A DNA stretch of 64,000 bases from Nitrospira sp. SG-bin1 (GCA_002083365.1 LVWS01000045.1:1-64000); one strand, 5' to 3'; positions 29,316 through 38,779 are shown, counted from the stretch's first letter. A program made the numbers and translations. Notes: generated from the letters alone by a model not told the origin.

Positions 29316-29797
29316 CCATGTCCACCAGGCCCCCGTATCCCCATGTCCATCAGATCAGCATCTCCGATGGTGGTGTGCCTAAGTTGCCCGTGTGGGAGGC
29401 CAAAGTACGCGAACAAGGGTTGGAGGGCGATCGGCAGCGGAATCTCAAGTTCCACGGAGGCCCTGACCGTGCGGTCTGTTTGTACTCGCTTGAACTCATA
29501 GAACGGCTCCAGGACGAAGGCCATCCTATTGACGCCGGATCATCCGGTGAAAACCTGACCTTGTCCGGTTTGGACTGGGACCTGGTACGACCAGGTGTGC
29601 GGTTGACGATTGGCCCGGACATCCGGCTCGAAGTGACCGACTATACGACACCCTGCAGTCACAATGCGCGCTGGTTTCGTGAGGAGGACTTCTCGCGTAT
29701 TTCGCAGAAGATCAATCCTGGCTGGAGCCGTGTCTATGCGAAGGTCTTACGTGGCGGTGTGGTGCGGCCGGGCGACGAAGTGATAATTGAACCGTAA
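29312..29797 (+). CDS. MOSC domain protein
   Basis: The 161-residue protein is a compact MOSC domain: VREQGLEGDRQRNLKFHGGPDRAVCLYSLE, then GSSGENLTLSGLDWDLVRPG, and a late Cys in TPCSHNARWF, the conserved Cys proposed to carry sulfur. MOSC proteins such as YiiM bind molybdenum cofactor and reduce N-hydroxylated compounds, or move sulfur. Being stand-alone with a GEN motif, it most resembles the YiiM-like group. It is translationally coupled to prmA. Confidence 0.88.
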   Translation: MTMSTRPPYPHVHQISISDGGVPKLPVWEAKVREQGLEGDRQRNLKFHGGPDRAVCLYSLELIERLQDEGHPIDAGSSGENLTLSGLDWDLVRPGVRLTIGPDIRLEVTDYTTPCSHNARWFREEDFSRISQKINPGWSRVYAKVLRGGVVRPGDEVIIEP

Positions 29798-29875
29798 AAC
29801 GTATTTCGTGAAGCGTGGACATAAGGGTCTCACCGTTGCTCCCGAGATACGATTCACGAACGACGAAGGGCGAAG

Positions 29876-30538
29876 ATGATGGATCGAATACTTGAATCAG
29901 AAGTGATGGATGATCCCAAACAGGCTGAAGCCTACGCTCAGGCCGACTTCGCGGATGAGAATCAAGGATTCGTCGATCGCTTCAAAGAATACTTCCCGGA
30001 GTTTTCACAGGGACTGGTGCTGGATCTTGGCTGTGGCCCCGCCGATATCCCCATTCGGTTTGCCAAACTCTATCCGGCTTGTCATATCATCGGCGTCGAT
30101 GCCTCAGCCCCGATGATCCGACTCGGTGAGCAGGCTGTGAAGACAGCTGGGTTGGGTGACCGCATCACGTTGCGATGTGAACGGTACGAAGAGGTGGCCG
30201 GCGCGAGAATCGTCGATGCGGTGATTTCCAACAGTCTCATCCATCATCTGCCGAATCCCCTGCAGTTTTGGCAGAAGATCAGACAGTTGGTGAAGCCCGG
30301 CGCGCCCGTGCTGGTGATGGATCTGCTCCGGCCCGACTCGCCGGAAGCGGCACAGGCCATCGTCGATCAGTATGCAGCCAATGAGCCGGACATTTTGCGT
30401 CGAGACTTTTACAATTCGCTGCTCGCGGCCTTTACAGAAGATGAACTTGGTTCTCAGCTCGCCCGCATGAATCTCACGCGATTGTTGATTGATGTCCCTG
30501 ATGATCGGCATTGGGTCGTCGGAGGGATCATTTATTGA
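29876..30538 (+). CDS. Class I SAM-dependent methyltransferase
   Basis: The 220-residue product shows motif I VLDLGCGPADIPIRFA, motif II IIGVDASAPMIRLG, and the post-I/III region AVISNSLIHHLPNPLQFW with VLVMDLLRP. This Rossmann methyltransferase pattern is close to the ubiquinone/menaquinone UbiE-like and small-molecule group. The ISNSLIHHL segment is typical of type 11 methyltransferases. The substrate is not identifiable. The lipoprotein gene at 30546 follows within eight bases and is probably cotranscribed. Confidence 0.85.
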   Translation: MMDRILESEVMDDPKQAEAYAQADFADENQGFVDRFKEYFPEFSQGLVLDLGCGPADIPIRFAKLYPACHIIGVDASAPMIRLGEQAVKTAGLGDRITLRCERYEEVAGARIVDAVISNSLIHHLPNPLQFWQKIRQLVKPGAPVLVMDLLRPDSPEAAQAIVDQYAANEPDILRRDFYNSLLAAFTEDELGSQLARMNLTRLLIDVPDDRHWVVGGIIY

Positions 30539-30545
30539 GGAGCGT

Positions 30546-30899
30546 ATGACAGACAAGATGTGGATGCTCACGGCCAGAAGACAAATTCATCATAGCCTCG
30601 CTGGCCCGATTTTCCTGATTCTGAGTACGGTACTTTCTGTGGGTTGTGGAGACCGCGAGACGATCCTCGTGATTGAACAACCCACGGAGGTGCATGCCAT
30701 CACTCACGCATCTTCTTCTCAAGACCCAAGTACGAACGTTCAGCCGGGGAATGTCATTGCAACCCTAAAGGCAGGCGAGACGGCAAAAGCCGCAGGCGTC
30801 TATCACGGTGAGGATCATGACGGTTTCAAGGTCAAGCTTGCCGACGGCACCGAGGGGCTCATCATGGCCGGTGATACCTTCAAGGTTGTGTCGCGGTGA
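30546..30899 (+). CDS. Small lipoprotein with SH3-like domain
   Basis: The 117-residue product has a lipobox, VLSVGC (Cys34), after a long basic N-region. It ends in a bacterial SH3-like fold: VIATLKAGETAKAAGVYHG then GFKVKLADGTEGLIMAGDTFKVV. Such domains often bind cell-wall peptides. GAGGAG a few bases before the ATG at 30546 fixes the start; an earlier in-frame start would overlap the methyltransferase. Probably anchored at the membrane or outer membrane. Confidence 0.75.
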   Translation: MTDKMWMLTARRQIHHSLAGPIFLILSTVLSVGCGDRETILVIEQPTEVHAITHASSSQDPSTNVQPGNVIATLKAGETAKAAGVYHGEDHDGFKVKLADGTEGLIMAGDTFKVVSR

Positions 30900-31086
30900 G
30901 ACCTGCCGGAAGAAGATACTCCAATCACTTTTATCCCTCATGTTTTCTTCGTGAGCTCTGCAAGAAGAATGTGAGCCGGAGGTGGCGCTCAAGTGGGCGT
31001 CCTAAGTTCATTCGAAGTGTCAGGCTGCATCTCCGTGCCTCCAGCCTCTTGTGTCCGCCTATCTCCTTCGATTACTGTCACCGCCT

Positions 31087-31779
31087 ATGGAAGAGGAAAT
31101 CGTAGAATCTCCGGCATCGGACGGGGAGACCGAGAAAGTTGTCATTTATTGGGAGCGGGAATACTCCACCGCCTTTCCGCCGGAACGGCTGAAGTTGGAT
31201 TTTCATCCGCACCGGCCGATGTTGGGCAACATGACGTTGGACGAACAAAGGGCGCTGGCCGCCAATGGGTACAAGGTGTTGCCGGACGACTGTGGACCGG
31301 TTCGAACCGTGGGGAACTACGGCTGGTTGATCCGCTGTCCGGCGGATGTGAAGTTGCGCCGCACCGCGTCAGGGGTTCAGTGGCAATCGCCGCCGATCGC
31401 GCCGGAAGAGCGGCTGCTCGGGTACAAGACCTTCTCCGGCATGTATGTCGACTTGATCCTGAACAGCGGCTATCCCAAGCTCTGTTGTGGAGTCCGATTG
31501 TACTATCCCAAGCAGATCGGGTTGATGATGAAGGATCTGCCCAACCACTTCTATCATCATCCGGACCGTACGTTCAGCGTTTGGGAAGGCATCAAGACGC
31601 AGGAGTACAAGCGCACGCCGAATCACTACGCGTGGTTGCCCGATTACGAAGCCTTCACGGCCAATTTTCTTTTACAGTTGCACAAACCCACGACGATCAA
31701 GCGGGGCGATCCCATCGGTGTGATCTTGCCCGTTCTCCTACCGAAACAGTTTGAGCTCCAAGAAATTCAGCCTCCCTGA
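31087..31779 (+). CDS. Conserved hypothetical protein, about 230 aa
   Basis: The product is soluble and rich in Pro, Tyr and Trp, with distinctive segments YWEREYSTAFPPERLKLDFHP, DDCGPVRTVGNYGWLIRCPAD, GYPKLCCGVRLYYPKQ and TIKRGDPIGVILPVLLPK. The late GDPIGVILP motif followed by a short tail resembles DUF6065-type proteins of unknown function, but I am not sure. I prefer the ATG at 31087; a GTG at 31051 is possible. No signal peptide or membrane segment is seen. Confidence 0.65.
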   Translation: MEEEIVESPASDGETEKVVIYWEREYSTAFPPERLKLDFHPHRPMLGNMTLDEQRALAANGYKVLPDDCGPVRTVGNYGWLIRCPADVKLRRTASGVQWQSPPIAPEERLLGYKTFSGMYVDLILNSGYPKLCCGVRLYYPKQIGLMMKDLPNHFYHHPDRTFSVWEGIKTQEYKRTPNHYAWLPDYEAFTANFLLQLHKPTTIKRGDPIGVILPVLLPKQFELQEIQPP

Positions 31780-32051
31780 ACCGCTTCGGAGAAGCGGCAG
31801 CTCAGTCCCACCTCACGTCAGACTGATCGAGTCTCTACGCTCGACTCAACCCGGAATCGTTCGCTTTCCGATGGGTGACTATGACAGTGGAAATCAAGGT
31901 GTTGAATCAGCTAATCGGCAATGGTCTGGGTCATCCGTAGGAAATCCGGAAGGAAAACCGTTGTCGAACATGAGAGCTCGGTGGGCTTTTCATCCTTCGA
32001 AGGTCCCTAGGGAAGTAGCCCGCTATGTGCGGCGTTGAAGGGGTTGGCCGA

Positions 32052-32693
32052 CTACATTTCGGATTCAATCGCACCTCGCCTCACGTCGCGCAGCAGTCGC
32101 TCGACGATCAGTCTCATAAAAAAGAAGCCGAGCTTAGGATTCTGATAGTACAGGTGGTACATCATCTCATCGGTCATCTTGTAGAGCTCGCAGTCGGTAT
32201 CACAGACCACGGTCATGGTGCGTACCTTCTCACCTGAGAAGAGTCCGATCTCCCCGATCAACTCGCCGGGCTCGATGTAGTGGTTGACTTCCTGCAGCCT
32301 GAGTCGTCCCGCGGCCACGTAGACAATTTCGCGGGCCTTGTCCCCTTTCCTGAACAGCACGTCCCCGGCTTTGTGTTTCTTGAGATGCATATGCGGCAAC
32401 AGCCATTCCGAAATGGGTGATTCCACGGTGGCCAGTTCGATTTGCTTCGTCAGCCGAAGGATTTCACTCAGCCGTTTGGCATTCACCGGTAACAGGATCA
32501 TGTTCAAAATGTTTTCCGGCATCCAGATCAACTCCATGATGTCGAAACGCGCGTGCAGCAGACCGAAGATAAGGAACAAGACATTGCTGGCCAAGGCCAG
32601 TACCCGCAAAGACACCATGTCTTTCTGATAGTGACTGGCGAGATAAAACGCACCGCCGAGGAAACCGATGGCTGTGGCGATGTCAAAGTGCAT
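32052..32693 (-). CDS. Popeye-like membrane protein with cyclic-nucleotide-binding domain
   Basis: The 213-residue product has an N-terminal membrane part with two to three hydrophobic helices (about residues 4-20, 29-47, 54-70). A cyclic-nucleotide-binding beta-roll follows (about 90-190): HKAGDVLFRKGDKAREIVYVAAGRLRL, then EPGELIGEIGLFSGEKVRTMTVV, the phosphate-binding cassette, with Glu and Arg in the expected positions. It lacks any DNA-binding domain, so it is not a Crp-type regulator. The layout is that of animal Popeye-domain proteins: short membrane helices followed by a cNMP domain. The leader contains a structured repeat (32712-32774). Confidence 0.82.
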   Translation of the reverse strand: MHFDIATAIGFLGGAFYLASHYQKDMVSLRVLALASNVLFLIFGLLHARFDIMELIWMPENILNMILLPVNAKRLSEILRLTKQIELATVESPISEWLLPHMHLKKHKAGDVLFRKGDKAREIVYVAAGRLRLQEVNHYIEPGELIGEIGLFSGEKVRTMTVVCDTDCELYKMTDEMMYHLYYQNPKLGFFFMRLIVERLLRDVRRGAIESEM

Positions 32694-32711
32694 GGATCGG
32701 GACCTTCCTAG

Positions 32712-32774
32712 TGATGGCCATTGCGAGTCGTTCGAGAGACTATCGTGACGTCGTTGTCACGGCGGTGGCCATCA
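32712..32774 (-). promoter_or_regulatory. Structured leader of the Popeye-like gene
   Basis: A 9-base inverted repeat (TGATGGCCA at 32712-32720 with TGGCCATCA at 32766-32774) surrounds a second hairpin, CGTGAC-gtcgtt-GTCACG (32744-32761). It begins about 20 bases upstream of the start codon and would lie in the 5' leader, where it could mask or expose the ribosome site. No known riboswitch class recognised. Confidence 0.4.
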
Positions 32775-33073
32775 ATGGGTACTCTACCCGCAGAGACCTT
32801 TATTCACGCCGTTTAAAAGAACCCGCGTGTGGTCCCAATCTAGGGAATCACTGTCGCTTGAAAGATAAGCAGGAAGTGTTTGAATGAGCATGACCGGCTC
32901 GGCGCTATGATAGCGCTAATGATGGAAGAAAAGAAATCAGATCCGCAGGGAGGGCGATTGTCGGTTCTGCACATGCGCTCGCTCCGAAACTCGTGAATTG
33001 ATTTTGAGAGAGGTTCTCGTCATACTTCACGCCCAATCCTCGCCGGTGAGCTTTATAAAGGTCTAGATAGATT
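32775..33073. other. Divergent intergenic region
   Basis: About 300 bases between the Popeye-like gene leader and the UspA-ABC1 gene. It must hold the promoters of both. No gene or RNA is recognised. Confidence 0.4.
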
Positions 33074-35158
33074 GTGAACGATCAGTCTCTGAACAACGCC
33101 ATACGACGTGTCATGGTGGGCACCGACCGCTCCAAAACGGCCGAGCAGGCTGTGCTCTGGGCTGCTCGATTCGCTGACCGCTATGGTGCGGACTTGTTCG
33201 TGGTGCAGGTCATCTTGCCGCAGCACCCATCTACCACGGAATTCGGTACAGCGGAACACACGCGAGCGGCGGCTGCAAAGCATGAACTGACGGATTATGT
33301 CAGTCAGCTTGTCGGGGAGCGCGGACATGCGTCCGTCGTCATGGATGAGGACCCGGCGTTGGCCATCGTTCGCGCCGCCGAGCAAGAAGCCATCGATGTC
33401 TTAGTGGTGGGGAATTCGGGCATGGCGGGGAGAAAGGAGTTTTTGCTCGGGAACGTTCCGAACCGCATCAGTCATAATTCCCGTTGCACCGTGATCATCG
33501 TGAATACTCAGCTGTTAGCCGATGCGCCACTTGCGGACGCCGCCCCACTTAGTTCCTCCCACACCGACCCTCCCGTTTCTGAACCTCACATGGGGGCCCG
33601 AGCAGTCAAAATCGCCACCGTGATGGCGAAGCACGGCATACAAGAATTCTTGAGCCAACCCGATCAATCGGATCTCGCGACACGTCGTCAGCAAGCCAAG
33701 CGTCTCCGAGCCGCACTGGAAGAACTGGGTCCTACCTTTTCGAAATTGGGGCAGGTGTTGTCGACGCGTCCGGATCTTCTTCCTGCGGAATACATCGAAG
33801 AACTTGCGATGTTGCAGAGTCACGTCCCCCCGATGCCCGAGAGTGAAGTCGTGCGCGTGGCTGAGCAAGAATTACGGGTGCCGTGGGAAGATGTGTTCGA
33901 ATCGATCGATCCCAAGCCGCTCGCGGCGGGAACCATCGCTCAAGTGCATCGGGCGACACTCGAGACCGGTGATCGGGTGGTCGTCAAGGTTCAGCGGCCT
34001 ACGGCACGAGCCGAAATTGAACAGGATCTGGCTCTCCTGAAGGTTTTCGCACAGAAAGTCGGCAAGCGTCCCGCGCTGAATCAAGTGGTGGATATGGAGG
34101 CCGTGTTCAAACACCTCTCCACGTCGCTTCAGCGTGAACTCGACTTCCGTCAGGAAATCGAGAACATCGGCCGGATGCAGATGGTGCTCGCGGACTACGA
34201 TCGATTAGCGGTCCCTTCCGTGCATCGGGATCTGTCGACCGGACGATTATTGGTGATGGAAGAGATTCAGGGTAGTCCGATCGCACAGGCACCGGACGGG
34301 CCAGAACGCGTCGAGGCCGCGCGTCAACTCTTGGAAAGTTTCTACAAGCAAATCATCGTCGAGGGTTTCTTCCATGCCGATCCTCACCCCGGCAATCTCA
34401 TGTGGTGGAAGGACCGGATCTACCTCTTGGATTTCGGAATGGTCGGGGCGGTGGATGCCAATGTGCGCGAGCATCTCTTGTTGCTGCTGATGGCGTTGTG
34501 GAAAGAAGATACGGTGTTCCTGAGCGACATCATCCTGATGATGGCCGGCTCTCTTGATCGTAGCGATCTGGACGTGCCTCAGTTTCAGAATGACATCGGC
34601 GAAATGATCTCAAAATACCGTAAAGCGGTTCTGGCCGACATGCAAATCGGACCGCTGCTCCAGGAAATGAGTGCGATCGGGGTTCGACATGGAGTTCCAC
34701 TGCCGGCGTCATTGACCCTTGCAGCCAAGGCGCTCGCGCAGGTCCAACTCGCGACCGCGCAGCTTAATCCTCAGCTCGATCCGTACGGTGTGGCGGGAAA
34801 ATTCTTGATGCGATTGATGATGAAACGTATGGGCGCCGCCCTGGATCTCAAGGCGCTGGTGTATCAGTCGCAGAAGTTGAAAGTACGCGCCGAGCGGGTC
34901 ATCGAAGCGATTGAACACCTCATCGGCGCCCGCCCCGGCCAGAAGCTGGTCGTCAACTTTAAGGCGAATTCACTGGAGGATACCGTTCGCCGTGCCGGTC
35001 GGCGTCTCGCCGTGGGGCTGACCGCTGCCGCCAGTATTCTCGCCAGCGGACTCACGGTCACCTCAGCAACGGCTGCGGATTGGGTCCCAGTGTCGTTCGG
35101 GATCGTCGCCGGGCTGCTGATCGTTGGATTGGTTCTCGATCTGATGCGTGGGCGCTAA
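33074..35158 (+). CDS. Universal stress protein fused to an ABC1/UbiB-type kinase
   Basis: The 694-residue protein has two domains. Residues about 11-147 are a universal-stress-protein fold with the nucleotide loop G113-NS-G116-x9-G126, though the usual Ser/Thr after the last Gly is Asn. After a Pro/Ser-rich linker (about 150-172), residues about 180-600 are an ABC1/UbiB atypical kinase: KLGQ at 224-227 (KxGQ), the Ala-rich loop AAGTIAQVH (284-292), Lys305 in VVVKVQRP, then FFHADPHPGN and YLLDFGMVG for catalysis and metal binding. The C-terminus has one or two membrane helices (about 645-690). ABC1 proteins support quinone synthesis or lipid homeostasis. The GTG start at 33074 precedes the domain directly. 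Confidence 0.88.
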   Translation: MNDQSLNNAIRRVMVGTDRSKTAEQAVLWAARFADRYGADLFVVQVILPQHPSTTEFGTAEHTRAAAAKHELTDYVSQLVGERGHASVVMDEDPALAIVRAAEQEAIDVLVVGNSGMAGRKEFLLGNVPNRISHNSRCTVIIVNTQLLADAPLADAAPLSSSHTDPPVSEPHMGARAVKIATVMAKHGIQEFLSQPDQSDLATRRQQAKRLRAALEELGPTFSKLGQVLSTRPDLLPAEYIEELAMLQSHVPPMPESEVVRVAEQELRVPWEDVFESIDPKPLAAGTIAQVHRATLETGDRVVVKVQRPTARAEIEQDLALLKVFAQKVGKRPALNQVVDMEAVFKHLSTSLQRELDFRQEIENIGRMQMVLADYDRLAVPSVHRDLSTGRLLVMEEIQGSPIAQAPDGPERVEAARQLLESFYKQIIVEGFFHADPHPGNLMWWKDRIYLLDFGMVGAVDANVREHLLLLLMALWKEDTVFLSDIILMMAGSLDRSDLDVPQFQNDIGEMISKYRKAVLADMQIGPLLQEMSAIGVRHGVPLPASLTLAAKALAQVQLATAQLNPQLDPYGVAGKFLMRLMMKRMGAALDLKALVYQSQKLKVRAERVIEAIEHLIGARPGQKLVVNFKANSLEDTVRRAGRRLAVGLTAAASILASGLTVTSATAADWVPVSFGIVAGLLIVGLVLDLMRGR

Positions 35159-35190
35159 CCTCGAGCCGTTCTCCGAACCATCCTCCACGA

Positions 35191-35382
35191 TCATGGTTTT
35201 GCTCCACCGCTCTTGACCGAACGGAGGATCATACGTTCGAGCAGGTAAGCAAATACCGACATCCCAAGGGATATCAGCCAGAATTCCAATCGTCCTACAA
35301 ACGATCGAGGTTTCATCCTCGTGCTCCTCGTCGGACCATTATCATTGACGGCCTCGCCGCTCGCAATAGGAGATTGATTCAT
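35191..35382 (-). CDS. Possible small single-pass membrane protein, 63 aa
   Basis: The frame encodes a polar N-terminus, then a convincing amphipathic-plus-hydrophobic helix (EFWLISLGMSVFAYLLERM, about residues 33-51) and a basic tail. There is no good Shine-Dalgarno sequence before the ATG. The composition is protein-like, but no family is recognised. Confidence 0.4.
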   Translation of the reverse strand: MNQSPIASGEAVNDNGPTRSTRMKPRSFVGRLEFWLISLGMSVFAYLLERMILRSVKSGGAKP

Positions 35383-35955
35383 CCGACGGTTTTCTTTGGC
35401 ACATCTCGACGGTAGTGCTTGCCAACCAGGTGAATCGAATTAGATGCATATTGTCGTATCTCTTCGGATTCACCTCCGTTCCTGATGCTTTAAACCACCG
35501 CGTCAATTTTTGAACCAGTCACGCTAAGGGATTGATAACTGAAGCGACCCTTGCAAAGCCTTACGTCCATCAGTAGGGACGACACAGGAATGAGTTTTGC
35601 CCGTCGGGTTTCAGAGGATAGGCAGACGAGGGAAGCCCCACCCCGTTGGCCAAGCAATCCTGACCAGACTTATGGGCGTGGCTATCGATCGATTTGAAGT
35701 GAGATTCACAGCTTCTCCTTATCCCACTGGGCTTGGTGGATTCTCTCAGAATATAAGCGTATATTGACCGTCTAAACCTTATGTTCTAGTAGCGCTTCTT
35801 AAGGTGAGAAATGGGGTTTTGCGTAGATGTCCATTGAATCGTTCATGTACGGATCAGCGTCGACTCAAAAAAATACCTGCGTTCAGCGACCGTATTCGGT
35901 CTGACGGGCGCAAAATATCTCCTGAATTTAAGGAGCCAAACAAAGGAGCGATCAT
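35383..35955. other. Gene-free stretch upstream of the DUF928 gene
   Basis: No gene is visible. A weak inverted repeat (ACCTTA/TAAGGT, about 35776-35804) lies near the 3' part. The last bases contain AAAGGAG, the ribosome site of the DUF928 gene. Confidence 0.4.
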
Positions 35956-36708
35956 ATGAGACTCTTCACGATCATCAGTATCGTCGCAGGTCTCGCATTA
36001 CCGCCACCATGGGTTTCCCTGACGGAGGCGCAAGAAAAAGCGGCTCAACCTGTTGCCTCCCAACCCAAGCCCGAGTCGGTGATAAGACCGCTGGTCTATG
36101 TTCCTCCAAGAAAGGGGGCTCCGGCGCCTGGACTCAGAAGAGGAGGGGGGACGCGCGGTACGAACAAGAGCCTCCCGATGATAAGCCTGTTGGCTCCGGA
36201 CCACGTGGGATTCACGCTTCATGAGCAGCCGGTATTATTTTGGTTCACCCCGACGAACCACAACCTGTCCTATGAGTTCACGCTGATCGCCGAGAACGCC
36301 GAGGCTCCTATCATAGAAACAAAACTTCCAATCCCGGCCAGAGCCGGTGTTCAGCAGATCAGGCTTGCCGACTACAAGGTGAAATTATCACCAGGAGAGC
36401 GGTATCAATGGTCGGTGGCATTGGTGATGGATCCCGAGGAGCCGTCCGCCAATGTTGTCGCGAAGGGAGCGATCGAACGAGTCAATCGTGACAAACTGGA
36501 ACGGCCTCTGCCCAATGACGCTGACAAGGCGGATGCGCCGAGGCGTTATGCTGAAGCAGGTGTGTGGTACGATGCGCTCATGGCCATTTCCGATCTGATG
36601 CAATCAAGCCCGGCCGATGCGGAACTGCGTCAACAGCGTGCAGTGTTGCTGGAACAAGGGGGACTTGGGGAGGTGGCTACCAGTATACAACACATGCGCA
36701 CACCGTAA
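35956..36708 (+). CDS. DUF928 family secreted protein
   Basis: The 250-residue product has a signal peptide (about residues 1-26, ending LTEAQ). It then matches DUF928: VYVPPRKGAPAPG with a Gly/Arg-rich segment GLRRGGGTRG, LLAPDHVGFTLHEQPVLFWF, and a beta-rich domain of about 120 residues. DUF928 genes are known mostly from cyanobacteria, next to CHASE2-cyclase, CHAT and two-partner-secretion genes, the same company as here. Function unknown; presumably a periplasmic accessory. It converges with the cyclase gene. Confidence 0.8.
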   Translation: MRLFTIISIVAGLALPPPWVSLTEAQEKAAQPVASQPKPESVIRPLVYVPPRKGAPAPGLRRGGGTRGTNKSLPMISLLAPDHVGFTLHEQPVLFWFTPTNHNLSYEFTLIAENAEAPIIETKLPIPARAGVQQIRLADYKVKLSPGERYQWSVALVMDPEEPSANVVAKGAIERVNRDKLERPLPNDADKADAPRRYAEAGVWYDALMAISDLMQSSPADAELRQQRAVLLEQGGLGEVATSIQHMRTP

Positions 36709-36713
36709 GCCTG

Positions 36714-36749
36714 AGCGCGTCATGTGAAAAATGAGCACGTGTGCGCGCT
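36714..36749. terminator. Possible bidirectional terminator between convergent genes
   Basis: AGCGCG (36714-36719) pairs with CGCGCT (36744-36749), and inside it CATGTG pairs with CACGTG (one G-U) around an A-rich loop. It lies between the convergent DUF928 and cyclase genes. T-runs are weak. Confidence 0.35.
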
Positions 36750-38706
36750 ACCCGCCGTGAACGCCGGTCTTGAGGTTACTTTCATCTGCCGGTCGGACAA
36801 CACGGTATGCCAACAAAGGGTGGCTTTTTCCTTTGAGACGTACTTCTCCGATGCTGTCCAATAGAAAGCGGTCATCGAGCAGTTGAGCCGTAGTCTCGCT
36901 GATCAAAATCCGACAGGGCCGACGGCCCTCTGGCTCTGCCACAGCCTCTCTACCGAAGTTTTCCAGGTGCGCTGCGGCATTGACCGTGTCACCGATGGTG
37001 GTGTACTTCATACGCTGGATGCTCCCTACACATCCCGCCAGCACCGGCCCTGTATGGATTCCGATTCGCATGCCCACCGTCGGAAGGCCGGTCCGCGCAT
37101 GTTTCTCGTTCAGCCTGAGCATCTCGCCCTCCATCGCCAGCGCGCACATGACGGCGTTGATCGCATCCCTGGACACATCTTCATCGGATTCTCGCTTCAG
37201 CGGGACGCCGAAGTCCGCCTTAATTGAATCGCCTCCATAGTCGTCGATCACTCCTCCATGGCCCATGATGACCTTTGTCATGGTATCCAAGTAGGAATTG
37301 ATCCAGTTCATCAAGGCGGGGGGGGACATCGTTTCCGAAGCGGCCGTATACCCTTTGAAGTCCATGAACAGCACAGTGGCGACGAGTTCCTGCGGCCGCG
37401 GGCGTCCGCCTTCGAACAATTGGTCTCTTTCCTGCCATATCTTATCGGCGACCTCACGGGAGACGTGTCGTGAAAACAGTTGCATCAATATGGTGCGGTC
37501 CTTCCGTTCCCTGGCCAGAGTGGAGGCCACGACCATGACGATCGACAGAAGCCAGCTGACACCCGCAGGAATTCCCGGTGCCCACCACCCGAAGGCGAAG
37601 ACTGTGTAGACCGACAGGGTGATCGTGACAAGCCCGCCGACGGCAATAAGGGAATATCGCCACATGGATCGTACCAAGATTCCGAATGCTCCACCGAGTA
37701 GCCCCCATGCCAGGATCCAGGCGATCTCGGCGGATTCGGTCATCGCTTGGATGGGCCGACGGCCGTCGAGCGCAGCGGCGAGTAACTGCTCGGTGATGAT
37801 GCCGTGCATGAAGACTCCCGCGAATTGGTCGGCGCCATGTACGCCATAGGGGACCGGGATATGGAACACATCCGGCACGCTTTCGGCCGTCACGCCGATC
37901 ATAACGATGCGGTCGGTGAGATGACGGGCGCCAATCCGGCCGACAAGCAGGTCGGTCAGCGAAAACGTGTCGAGCGTCTGGCGTGCCGCACCAAAATCCA
38001 ATAGGATCTGGTAGCCGGCATCGTCTGCATTCACGTAGCCCCCGTCTGAAGACGTGAACGGCTGTAGCGTCGTTCGCCCCAAGCGAATCCATTCCGGCAC
38101 CGCCGGGTCCGGTTCAGGGACAATGCCGTCCTGTGCCAGATACAGCATGGCAAGCCTCAGAGGAAAGGCATACGCGACATCATCGCCGTCGTCTTGAAAG
38201 AGCAAGGCTCGGCGGATGATTCCGTCCGGATCGACGAGGATGTCGTTGAATCCGACTTGCGTGCTGCCTTGTAGCACCGGCGGGGGAGGGATGCGGGAAA
38301 CGGTACCGCCGCCCAGCTGCGAAATCATGATGACGTGGGAATGTTTGGGAAGCAGCGCGGTAAGTTGGTCATGTCCCGGCGGAACTTCGATGTCGCGATA
38401 CAGGTCCACGCCGATGGCCCGCGGCTGGTATTCGACAAGGAGCCGGAGGGCCTGCGCAAGGGTCTCATCCGTGATCGGCCACCGTCCCTGTCGACGAATG
38501 TCCTCCTCGGAGATCGTAATGTACGTGATGTGCGAATCGCCGACCGTTGTTGCCGGTCGCGAACGGAGCAGCGAATCATAGATATTCAGTTCAAACTGTT
38601 GAAGTAGGCCGGTACTCCGCATTCCGAGGACGACCAGTCCGCAAAGAAGGCCGGTCACCAGGCTCATGGCCGGCGATAGATACAGGGATTTCAGGACGCT
38701 ACGCAT
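36748..38706 (-). CDS. CHASE2-domain class III nucleotide cyclase
   Basis: The 652-residue product has an N-terminal membrane helix, an extracytoplasmic CHASE2 sensor (about residues 35-310; ITYITISEEDIRRQGRWP, IGVDLYRDIEV, IVMIGVTAESVPDVF), three membrane helices (about 325-405), and a cytoplasmic class III cyclase domain (about 440-640). The metal Asp residues are in LFMDFKGYTAASE and DDYGGDSIKADFG; the purine region reads KYTTIGDTVNAAAHLE. The Lys that normally selects adenine just before the second metal Asp is Asp here (DDYGGD), so cAMP as product is not certain. It is last in the secretion-module run, 73 bases after the CHAT gene. ATG 38706 is preferred over an in-frame TTG at 38736. 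Confidence 0.88.
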   Translation of the reverse strand: MRSVLKSLYLSPAMSLVTGLLCGLVVLGMRSTGLLQQFELNIYDSLLRSRPATTVGDSHITYITISEEDIRRQGRWPITDETLAQALRLLVEYQPRAIGVDLYRDIEVPPGHDQLTALLPKHSHVIMISQLGGGTVSRIPPPPVLQGSTQVGFNDILVDPDGIIRRALLFQDDGDDVAYAFPLRLAMLYLAQDGIVPEPDPAVPEWIRLGRTTLQPFTSSDGGYVNADDAGYQILLDFGAARQTLDTFSLTDLLVGRIGARHLTDRIVMIGVTAESVPDVFHIPVPYGVHGADQFAGVFMHGIITEQLLAAALDGRRPIQAMTESAEIAWILAWGLLGGAFGILVRSMWRYSLIAVGGLVTITLSVYTVFAFGWWAPGIPAGVSWLLSIVMVVASTLARERKDRTILMQLFSRHVSREVADKIWQERDQLFEGGRPRPQELVATVLFMDFKGYTAASETMSPPALMNWINSYLDTMTKVIMGHGGVIDDYGGDSIKADFGVPLKRESDEDVSRDAINAVMCALAMEGEMLRLNEKHARTGLPTVGMRIGIHTGPVLAGCVGSIQRMKYTTIGDTVNAAAHLENFGREAVAEPEGRRPCRILISETTAQLLDDRFLLDSIGEVRLKGKSHPLLAYRVVRPADESNLKTGVHGG

Positions 38707-38779
38707 GGAGGCGATACACGAGTACGAATCCGGCAAGCCTGTTCATCAAAAGTAATTAGGCGCCCGTACTGTATCCCAT

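Noticed and set aside
35551..35560. Motif TTGCAAAGCC, similar to part of a cyclic-di-GMP riboswitch
   Set aside because: The surrounding stems and the GGCC-type second half of the aptamer are absent, so no riboswitch is called.
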